Positions 1-5,241 of a stretch of 6,487 nt of DNA are shown here, in pieces. The DNA is taken from NCBI GenBank assembly GCA_945788545.1, contig CALZMK010000091.1, forward strand, positions 1-6,487, in the 5' to 3' direction. The position numbers and the translations under genes were made by a program. Numbering within the stretch: the stretch's first letter is position 1; every line of letters begins with the position of its first letter. The notes below the pieces were generated by a model, which did not search any database, was not told where the DNA came from, and saw only the letters and a list, made by a program, of their open reading frames with translations. The DNA comes from an uncultured Prevotella sp. Its GTDB lineage: Bacteria > Bacteroidota > Bacteroidia > Bacteroidales > Bacteroidaceae.

Positions 1-2
1 CG

Positions 3-101
3 GCATCACTGGACACCCAGGAGAACAGGACTCTTATTACCAGATGGGTCAATTACTACAAATTCGCAGGGACAAATTTTCAAATAATTCAATATGAATA
101 G
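3..101 (+). CDS. 3' end of an upstream phage gene (partial, product unknown)
   Basis: A reading frame open from the window edge encodes about 32 residues ending VNYYKFAGTNFQIIQYE and stops with TAG at 99-101. It overlaps the next gene's ATG at 94 by eight bases. The residues look protein-like, with alternating aromatic and hydrophobic positions. A second frame (from base 2, stop TGA at 95-97, giving an ATGA overlap) is also open and cannot be excluded from so short a piece. The third frame stops at 85-87. I do not recognise the product. By position it should be a tail or baseplate gene of the same operon, which is an inference from context only. Confidence 0.45.
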   Translation, partial: ASLDTQENRTLITRWVNYYKFAGTNFQIIQYE

Positions 102-963
102 ATTTATTACACACACCGGTCGTCAGCCTATATGGCTGGATGACATTAATTTTATGCAGGACTCTGTGAGTGGCGAGCTTGCAAAATTAGTTAACGCGCT
201 AACGGAGAATAATAATACAGTAATTTTAAGCGGCATTGATAAGGTCGTATCAGATGGGTATGTGTCATATACATCCGGCATTATCGCAATCAACGGAGAG
301 TTGCTGAGTGTAGATAGAGCATTATTTAATGGTGATGGTGATTATAGGTTTGCTGTCAATGATATAGCTGACAATGCTGGTGACAGAACACTTGTTGATA
401 CCGGTAATGAGGTGGAGTGTTATATAATAAGATCTGCAGTTATCACGCCAGCAATGGTCATACCCGGCAAACCTGACACCCGTCCTAAGGTTGACGATGT
501 GCCAAGATATCACGATCTGCTACGCGCGAAAGTAGCGGAAGATGTACTCGTAAATAAGACCGTGCAGAGTGGTATTAATATGGCCAAGATTAAATTGGTA
601 AGAAGAGATAATACTTACTGGTTGTCATGTCAATACAAGGGGACATCTCCAACATTTGATATTGAGATGACTGATTTAACCGCTATGCGTGATCTATGTG
701 TAAGCTATGATCAATGGATGGGAGACAGCTCGTCTCCTCACTGGTTACTCGGTACTTACTATTGTGCATCAGGATATCAATACCAGACAACTGATGGCGT
801 GGCGGGAACAGGTATACTGCCTGTAATGGTAACAACAATACTCGACAGGTCCAACCCGTCCGTCAAGTGGCATCTTAAAATAGATGTAGGTATTAATCAA
901 TCATTCGGTGATCAGAGATTACTGTCAGGAGGATTTAGTATCGAATTAATGCGTAGGAATTAA
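94..963 (+). CDS. Putative phage tail/baseplate structural protein
   Basis: This 289-residue protein has no signal peptide or membrane segment. Its N-terminus (residues 1-60) reads MNRFITHTGRQPIWLDDINFMQDSV-, then a short helix and TVILSGIDK. Residues 60-75 carry SGIIAINGELLSV. The arrangement 'DDINFMQ ... ILSG ... G-I-I-A-I-N-G-E' resembles small tail-fibre or baseplate-associated proteins of Bacteroides phages; this is recollection of a pattern, not a database match. The rest looks beta-rich and ends SGGFSIELMRRN. The start at 94 overlaps the preceding frame, as expected for coupled phage genes, and the upstream DNA is A/T-rich without a Shine-Dalgarno sequence. The stop codon at 961-963 lies inside a 14-bp tandem duplication. 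Position just upstream of the fibre genes suggests a virion role; the exact function is unknown. Confidence 0.6.
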   Translation: MNRFITHTGRQPIWLDDINFMQDSVSGELAKLVNALTENNNTVILSGIDKVVSDGYVSYTSGIIAINGELLSVDRALFNGDGDYRFAVNDIADNAGDRTLVDTGNEVECYIIRSAVITPAMVIPGKPDTRPKVDDVPRYHDLLRAKVAEDVLVNKTVQSGINMAKIKLVRRDNTYWLSCQYKGTSPTFDIEMTDLTAMRDLCVSYDQWMGDSSSPHWLLGTYYCASGYQYQTTDGVAGTGILPVMVTTILDRSNPSVKWHLKIDVGINQSFGDQRLLSGGFSIELMRRN

Positions 964-970
964 TGCGTAG
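943..970 (+). repeat. Perfect 14-bp tandem duplication at a gene junction
   Basis: The unit GAATTAATGCGTAG occurs twice head to tail, at 943-956 and 957-970. It spans the end of the 94-963 gene and the gap before the gene at 974. With one copy removed in silico, the upstream frame would read GAA TTA ATG CGT AGG CTA TGA, so its stop would overlap the next ATG as ATGA. The present sequence instead stops at TAA 961-963 and leaves a 10-bp gap. Confidence 0.9.
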
Positions 971-973
971 GCT

Positions 974-1573
974 ATGAAACTTATAAGGATAGGCAATGAT
1001 ATTGTAGTCAGATGGACGATTATACGTAATGGATCCAATGATAAGATACAAGCTGACAGTTGTAAAATCGTGCTTAGTTGCCGCGATGTTAATAAGGTTA
1101 TAGATGATTATGTAGTTGATGGGAATACGATAATCTTTACCTTTTACGGCAAAGAACAGCAAGTAACAGGTGTGTACAAACTTATGTATGTCGAAAATTA
1201 TGGTATAGAAGGTATGCACACTCTGGACCACTGCGATGCATTTGCGCTTACTGATACTTGTCAGACAGATAATGGGGATTGCCCATGTGACAATATCTAT
1301 ATAGATACAATAGAGTTAAGCTCAGAATTATCGGCTCCTGGGAATGGTTTATCTGCTTATGAATTGGCTTTGAAACATGGGTTTGTTGGTACTGTGGATG
1401 ATTGGCTGAAATCTCTACAAGGAGCCAAGGGGGATAAAGGGGACTCGGGTAATATCAATTACCCTACGTTTGTTGTCAACGATGCAATGGAACTGGTGAT
1501 GGACACGCAAGCAGCGTCAAACAATGACAGATTTGATATTGTAGATGGTAATTTAATTTTAGACTTATATTAG
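974..1573 (+). CDS. Putative tail-fibre/baseplate adaptor protein with collagen-like segment
   Basis: This 199-residue protein appears to have three parts. Residues 1-75 form a beta-rich domain beginning MKLIRIGNDIVVRWTIIRNG, with the feel of an Ig-like N-terminal domain of phage baseplate upper or fibre proteins. Residues 126-146 carry the linker LSAYELALKHGFVGTVDDWL, followed at 150-159 by the collagen-like GAKGDKGDSG. Such modules are common in phage fibres, where the Gly-x-x repeat can form a triple helix that drives trimerisation. Residues 163-199 form a short C-terminal module ending FDIVDGNLILDLY. Residues 96-105 hold three cysteines (CQTDNGDCPC). The start at 974 is the first ATG in this frame; the ATG at 964 reads only four codons. 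The stop is followed after two bases by the next gene, so the two are probably co-translated. A structural role is likely; the exact position in the tail is not known. Confidence 0.65.
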   Translation: MKLIRIGNDIVVRWTIIRNGSNDKIQADSCKIVLSCRDVNKVIDDYVVDGNTIIFTFYGKEQQVTGVYKLMYVENYGIEGMHTLDHCDAFALTDTCQTDNGDCPCDNIYIDTIELSSELSAPGNGLSAYELALKHGFVGTVDDWLKSLQGAKGDKGDSGNINYPTFVVNDAMELVMDTQAASNNDRFDIVDGNLILDLY

Positions 1574-1575
1574 TT

Positions 1576-3204
1576 ATGGCAAAAATTAATCTTGGTAAAG
1601 TATCAATTACCTTAGGTGGCCCATGGGCTAACAATGTAAGTTATGCTCCTCTTACAGCTGTTATCAGTGATGATGATGGTTGTGGCTATATTAGCCGACG
1701 ATTAAACATCAATGTTAAGCCAGGGTCAGATGAGACTGTATGGCGAAAGATAGTAGAACGCGGCAAAAGTATTTATGATCTTGCAGTAAAGTATGGTTAT
1801 GAAGGCACAGAACAAGATTTTGTTAATGATTACAATTTAGCTATTGATAAGGCCAATCTTGCCGCAACACGGGCACAAACCGCAGCATCTGATGCTCAAT
1901 CATCAATTAAGGAAATGCAATTGCTAAATGCTGAGATAAGTGCAGCTGAGCATAATAGGCAGGCTGCAGAAAATCTACGTGTCGAAGCTGATGCACAACG
2001 AAATAATATCATCATCCAAATTGAGCAGCAGGAACAAGCGAGAGTTGACGCTGAGGATCGCAGAAGGGTAGTTTTTGACACGTCAATATCCGAAACTAAG
2101 ACTGCATCTGATGTTGCTAATCTATCAGCACAGTCTGCATCTGAGGCTGCCAATAGTTGTAAAGTTTTGACGGATATGATTGCCAATGATTGGTATCCTG
2201 CCCAACAGGAGGCGATAACCAATCAGATTAATCTTGCCATACAAGCTACAGATAATGCTAATGAAGCGGCTCAGACTGTAGATACCAAAACAGCAGATAT
2301 ACCAGCGATTAAACGGCTTTTGGGTTATAATCACAGCTCAAACGTTGTGATCTTAGAGCCTGGTATCGCAGGTAAATATATCCAATGCGCGTCTCGATCA
2401 GCTGTGGATAACTCTGCCTTTGCAATCAGTAAGCCGTTTGCGGTGGATGCCTGCTCTGAACTGCTCATCAAGACAGGGTTCAATCCGAGCGATGCGACAC
2501 ACAGCGCACTTGACCTCACTGTCATAGCCATCTATGAGGAGATTGAGAGACAGAGAACCGTGCAAAAAAAAGACGGAAGCGGAAATCTGCTCTACTATGC
2601 CGTGACTATTGACGATGAGACTGGCAGTGTGACTGTCACTACTGACGAGACCACAGAGAACACAGGCTATCCTGTGTATGTCCTTGAGACCTATGTAGAG
2701 ACTAGATACCTCCCTAATAATGAAGACAGATTTGTCTCTATACCTGATTCCGGCTATTATATCGCAAACATACCTCAGTCCTGCAAGGTGGTTATATCAT
2801 ACAAGCCGGGTATTACAGATATGGAGGTTATTATTGAGAAGCACGGGGCCCTGGCCAACCTTATCTCTCAAGTGTTTGGCATATATGAGCACAGAACTAT
2901 GGTAGAGGCTATGGTCAGCCTAGCTGCTCGTGTTGATGCTCTTGAGAAATCAAAATACCATATCGGTAATGTAGCTGCCGGTACTATTGATGTAACAGAG
3001 ATCACAAAATACAGGTACCCGCTCACAATGCTCGGTCATGGTGTACCATCAGCTGACGTCATACCTGTTAACCTGCCAAATGGCTTGCCGTGGGATGGCG
3101 TACCAATGTACAGAGGTCAGATGTATATTAACATGGATGCAAGCTCAAGCGGTTTGTATTACGCTGTCGGTACTGGCAGTATCAACGATTGGAAACAAGC
3201 ATAA
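1576..3204 (+). CDS. Putative phage tail fibre protein with long coiled coil
   Basis: This 542-residue protein has a fibre-like modular layout. Residues 1-60 (MAKINLGKVSITLGGPW...VWRKIVERG) match the kind of N-terminal attachment domain seen in many phage fibres. Residues 64-82 repeat the linker found in the preceding protein (KSIYDLAVKYGYEGTEQDF). Residues 86-240 are Ala/Gln/Glu-rich with few Gly or Pro (AAEHNRQAAENLRVEADAQR), as expected for a trimeric coiled coil. Residues 257-415 form a beta-rich domain. Residues 441-458 are a short second coiled coil (MVEAMVSLAARVDALE). The C-terminus (460-542) ends with a small module, YRGQMYINMDASSSGLYYAVGTGS-INDWKQA, a type of ending I associate with Bacteroides phage fibres. 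DNA encoding the middle beta domain is clearly more GC-rich than that for the coiled coil. It starts two bases after the previous stop and ends ten bases before the DGR target. Confidence 0.7.
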   Translation: MAKINLGKVSITLGGPWANNVSYAPLTAVISDDDGCGYISRRLNINVKPGSDETVWRKIVERGKSIYDLAVKYGYEGTEQDFVNDYNLAIDKANLAATRAQTAASDAQSSIKEMQLLNAEISAAEHNRQAAENLRVEADAQRNNIIIQIEQQEQARVDAEDRRRVVFDTSISETKTASDVANLSAQSASEAANSCKVLTDMIANDWYPAQQEAITNQINLAIQATDNANEAAQTVDTKTADIPAIKRLLGYNHSSNVVILEPGIAGKYIQCASRSAVDNSAFAISKPFAVDACSELLIKTGFNPSDATHSALDLTVIAIYEEIERQRTVQKKDGSGNLLYYAVTIDDETGSVTVTTDETTENTGYPVYVLETYVETRYLPNNEDRFVSIPDSGYYIANIPQSCKVVISYKPGITDMEVIIEKHGALANLISQVFGIYEHRTMVEAMVSLAARVDALEKSKYHIGNVAAGTIDVTEITKYRYPLTMLGHGVPSADVIPVNLPNGLPWDGVPMYRGQMYINMDASSSGLYYAVGTGSINDWKQA

Positions 3205-3214
3205 AACTTAATAT

Positions 3215-4525
3215 ATGATAAAATATTACAACAACAAAGCCGAATATGATGCGGCGGTTAAGAGTCACTACGAATCACAGGTATCTCTCATTGGGGAGAG
3301 CGGTGAAATTAAATACGACGGTCGAAATGTAGTTGTCGGAATAGATAGCGCAATAACCGGATCAACAGCTGTACTTGATGGTTTAAACGCATTGCATTTT
3401 ATATCCGCAGGCACATATAGTTCTGCGTCTTTTATGTCCAACTATACTATTGTAGGCAAAGTAATCATAGGGGTAGACCATCCAAGTTTCCGCGGAGAGA
3501 TTGCCATTGAGTACAAAAGCCCGGTGTCAAAGAAGATATCTGACATATATCAGTACAGGCTTACAGGATATATATGCGATGGTACAGACAGAGAGGGAGT
3601 GTTGTCAATAAGAGAGTCTACAGATTCGTGGGCCGCTAATCACGATTATACCATACCGTATAATGCATCTGATGAGCAGTTTCTTGTCAATCAGCTTAAT
3701 GAGTATTTTGCCAATAATGCCACTTTGCATAGTCAACAATGGCGTGCGGTACTCAACAACGATAATACAATAGACTTGTACCATTATTACGTTGATTACA
3801 GGCAATCATCTTATAACAAAGGCGCGTCAGGATTTGCTCTGAAAGCAAATATCTATCCGGATTGGAAGGCAAGTGACATGATGTTAAGAATTAATGGCTA
3901 TCGTAGTGAATACGGAGCTATTACTGATTGGAAAAGAGCTCTTACGTTCTTAAGAGGTGATGTTAATGATAGCAGGTTTAACCCCTCGACGGATGTAACG
4001 AGTGTTAAGAGGCAATTTGCAGTATGTCTACCGGCATATCTTGGCCAAAGTAAGCATAATAGTGACCACTGCTCATATTTGCGTGCTATATTTGGCAACG
4101 ATGAGAAGGGGTGGCTTAGATTTGTTGCTACATGCTTGCCTGTAAGGCCAACCGAATATGGAGCTATTGGCTTAACGCGTAAATATATGACTGCAAAAGA
4201 AACAACACAATATCTTGCAAGCCATAAATATATCAGTGCAGATGGTTTGGTAAAACCAGCATCTCCTGCAGCAGATTTTGCTGCAAATATCGGCTTTGAA
4301 AATGAGCTGCTTAAAAAAGGAGAATGGGTTATACCAGACATAGATTTAATTACAGAAGTAGCCGATAATCACTCATCCTCCTATCTTTGGTCTTGTAGTA
4401 GGTACGTTTCGAGCCTCTGCTGGAACTCGGACGGCTATTACGGTTACGCTAGCAGCTACTACCTCTGCGTCTCCTTTTTGGTGGTTCCGCTTGCGCTTTT
4501 AAAAGTGCCGCAAAGCGCACTTTAA
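3215..4525 (+). CDS. DGR target: tail-fibre/receptor-binding protein with hypervariable C-terminus
   Basis: This 436-residue protein is the retroelement's variable protein, shown directly by the repeat at its 3' end that matches the downstream template repeat. The N-terminus (MIKYYNNKAEYDAAVKS...SLIGESGEIKYDGRNVVV) resembles N-terminal modules of Bacteroides phage fibre proteins. Residues 75-215 look beta-rich. Residues 230-390 contain AITDWKRALTFLRGD and a region with KGEWVIPD. Residues 388-419 are the variable segment, with conserved LWSCSR, CWNS and YGYA between changed residues, then SFLVVPLA. An aromatic-rich variable patch near the C-terminus ending in a hydrophobic VVPLA-type strand is typical of DGR targets with a C-type-lectin-like fold; the fold is inferred. 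Thirteen codons differ from TR (388, 390, 398, 400, 401, 406, 408, 413-416, 418, 419). Nine residues (LLKVPQSAL) follow the repeat, in part encoded by a hairpin. It probably recognises a host surface receptor. Confidence 0.85.
   Translation: MIKYYNNKAEYDAAVKSHYESQVSLIGESGEIKYDGRNVVVGIDSAITGSTAVLDGLNALHFISAGTYSSASFMSNYTIVGKVIIGVDHPSFRGEIAIEYKSPVSKKISDIYQYRLTGYICDGTDREGVLSIRESTDSWAANHDYTIPYNASDEQFLVNQLNEYFANNATLHSQQWRAVLNNDNTIDLYHYYVDYRQSSYNKGASGFALKANIYPDWKASDMMLRINGYRSEYGAITDWKRALTFLRGDVNDSRFNPSTDVTSVKRQFAVCLPAYLGQSKHNSDHCSYLRAIFGNDEKGWLRFVATCLPVRPTEYGAIGLTRKYMTAKETTQYLASHKYISADGLVKPASPAADFAANIGFENELLKKGEWVIPDIDLITEVADNHSSSYLWSCSRYVSSLCWNSDGYYGYASSYYLCVSFLVVPLALLKVPQSAL
4372..4495 (+). repeat. 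DGR variable repeat (VR)
   Basis: VR pairs with TR 5101-5224 at a constant offset of 729 without gaps. There are 17 differences at template adenines, at VR positions 4376, 4377, 4382, 4406, 4407, 4413, 4415, 4416, 4430, 4436, 4452, 4455, 4457, 4460, 4467, 4469 and 4470. The replacements are eight T, seven G and two C. The single non-adenine mismatch is at 4375 (TR G5104), close to the 5' edge. Similarity fades upstream of 4372 and stops after 4495. Variation sits mainly in AAC or AAT codons of the template, giving Ser, Tyr, Val, Leu and Asp in place of Asn. VR lies in frame at the 3' end of the target gene, and it is the recipient of mutagenised cDNA. Confidence 0.96.
4472..4495 (+). promoter_or_regulatory. 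IMH-like 3' end of VR (initiation of mutagenic homing)
   Basis: The last 24 bases of VR are identical to TR 5201-5224 and contain no adenine, so they stay constant under adenine mutagenesis. In characterised DGRs the 3' end of VR holds the IMH element that marks the recipient site, while the TR counterpart (IMH*) differs slightly. Here the two are identical up to 4495/5224 and diverge immediately after (CTTTTA against AATTAT), so any IMH/IMH* distinction must lie at or beyond that edge. The role is inferred from position. Confidence 0.6.
4502..4523 (+). other. Hairpin/cruciform just downstream of VR, overlapping the target stop codon
   Basis: AAAGTGC (4502-4508) is the reverse complement of GCACTTT (4517-4523). 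Two more pairs (G4510-C4516, C4511-G4515) can form across a one-base bulge, leaving an AAA loop. It starts six bases after VR identity ends, and its right arm contains the first base of the TAA stop (4523-4525). In Bordetella phage BPP-1 a hairpin or cruciform a few bases after VR greatly stimulates retrohoming, and this element is in the same place. It is followed by a T-rich run (TTAATTTTT), so it could also, or instead, act as a rho-independent terminator of the target transcript. Confidence 0.65.
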
Positions 4526-4538
4526 TTTTTAATTCTTT

Positions 4539-4564
4539 GTCACGGACGTTTAATCGGCCGTGAC
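4539..4564 (+). other. Second inverted repeat between target and avd
   Basis: GTCACGG (4539-4545) pairs with CCGTGAC (4558-4564) across a 12-base loop in which C4547-G4556 and G4548-C4555 can also pair. It is not followed by a T tract on either side in the usual terminator sense (the + strand continues TGTCAAAAAAATAG). It lies 17 bases before the avd start. It might be an operator, a processing site or a further recombination-related structure; I cannot choose between these from sequence. Confidence 0.5.
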
Positions 4565-4581
4565 TGTCAAAAAAATAGAAA

Positions 4582-5028
4582 ATGGGTAAATCAGAATACT
4601 TCGAAGTAAAAAAGGTGGAAGGAGAAATAGAGCAGCCTCAAATAATCATTGATGCGGAGGCTCTCTATGATCTACTGATACGTGCTGAGCTTATGATGAC
4701 CAAGGTTGATAGAGTAAGATATGCTAACAGGGCCATCGAGCAGATACTTGATGTCATACGTGAGTTTATGCTTGCATACGACTACGATGATGATCGTAAA
4801 ATCCATCTCGAGAGGATGAGTGCAAATATTGCGGTATTTATACATACAATGAGAATCATAGCGAGAAGGAATATTATATGTATACCTACGCAACACGATC
4901 CTATGACTCCAGACCAAATCAAGCACGAAATGATGGAGCATATAGCAAAACTTGACGAAGGCGCTACAAGGTGGCAAAGATCATATAAAGGAAAACAAAG
5001 GGCCAAGAGCACGACAGGCATCAGATGA
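4582..5028 (+). CDS. avd: DGR accessory variability determinant (Avd-like helical bundle)
   Basis: This protein has 148 residues, somewhat longer than the roughly 120-130 usual for Avd. After a polar N-terminal stretch (1-22) it shows four helix-forming segments at about 24-41 (DAEALYDLLIRAELMMTK), 43-65, 72-97 (RKIHLERMSANIAVFIHTMR) and 110-131. The basic tail RSYKGKQRAKSTTGIR follows. Avd proteins are small basic four-helix bundles that form a barrel-shaped pentamer, bind the DGR RNA and RT, and are needed for cDNA synthesis and retrohoming. Size, charge, helical content and the position between VR and TR, as in BPP-1 (target-avd-TR-RT), support the assignment; I did not recognise it by a unique catalytic motif. 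ATG 4582 follows an A-rich leader without a Shine-Dalgarno sequence. The gene's 3' end probably also forms part of the template RNA. Confidence 0.8.
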   Translation: MGKSEYFEVKKVEGEIEQPQIIIDAEALYDLLIRAELMMTKVDRVRYANRAIEQILDVIREFMLAYDYDDDRKIHLERMSANIAVFIHTMRIIARRNIICIPTQHDPMTPDQIKHEMMEHIAKLDEGATRWQRSYKGKQRAKSTTGIR

Positions 5029-5037
5029 TGACCCTGC

Positions 5038-5103
5038 AGTCTCATAGATTATAAAGGAGACTCCACTTCCTTTTGGGAAGTTAAGAGTAAGGTAGAGAGT
5101 CTC
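5038..5103 (+). other. Potential RNA structure at the 5' side of TR
   Basis: This lies in the noncoding gap between avd and TR. ACTTCC (5065-5070) pairs with GGAAGT (5076-5081) across a five-base loop. GAGACT (5057-5062) can pair with AGTCTC at 5098-5103, enclosing that hairpin, and the 3' arm runs into the first bases of TR. GAGACT can also pair with a second AGTCTC at 5038-5043, so the two long-range pairings exclude each other. DGR template RNAs need sequence flanking TR for binding by RT-Avd, which makes structure here plausible; folding is by eye only. Confidence 0.45.
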
Positions 5104-5224
5104 GAACTCCAATCTTTGGTCTTGTAGTAGGTACAATTCGAACAACTGCTGGAACTCGAACGGCAATTACGGTTACGCTAACAACAACAACCTCTACAAC
5201 TCCTTTTTGGTGGTTCCGCTTGCG
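5101..5224 (+). repeat. DGR template repeat (TR), noncoding RNA template
   Basis: TR is a 124-base copy of the VR, placed between avd and the RT gene on the same strand. It is adenine-rich where VR varies: 12 of the 13 changed target codons are AAC or AAT in TR, including four consecutive AAC at 5180-5191, and the other is TAC. In the target frame every adenine-containing TR codon ends in C, T or G such that no adenine substitution can make a stop codon. Of the 30 adenines in 5111-5224, 15 are changed in VR; none of the 84 other bases is. TR RNA is the template copied by the RT. It ends 17 bases before the RT start codon, so any required 3' spacer of the template RNA must overlap the RT coding sequence. 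Confidence 0.96.
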
Positions 5225-5241
5225 AATTATAATTAATTGAC

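Noticed and set aside
1896..2222. 108-codon minus-strand open frame under the fibre coiled coil
   Set aside because: It arises from the Ala/Gln-rich codons of the coiled coil read in reverse; no supporting context.
3898..4341. 147-codon open frame on the minus strand within the target gene
   Set aside because: It is antisense to a well-supported fibre gene, with no recognisable domain and no operon context.
4382..4389. TATCTTTG matches the Bacteroides -7 promoter pattern TAnnTTTG
   Set aside because: It lies inside VR coding sequence, depends on a mutagenised base (TR has AATCTTTG) and has no TTG at the -33 spacing, so it is taken as chance.
4672..5045. Two overlapping minus-strand open frames across avd
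   Set aside because: They are shadows of avd on the opposite strand; their Cys/Ile/Ser-rich translations do not resemble real domains.
5101..5241. TR as a coding second target or a gene fragment
   Set aside because: No start codon or long frame is attached in the target reading frame, and an in-frame TAA at 5230-5232 lies before the RT. It fits a noncoding template.
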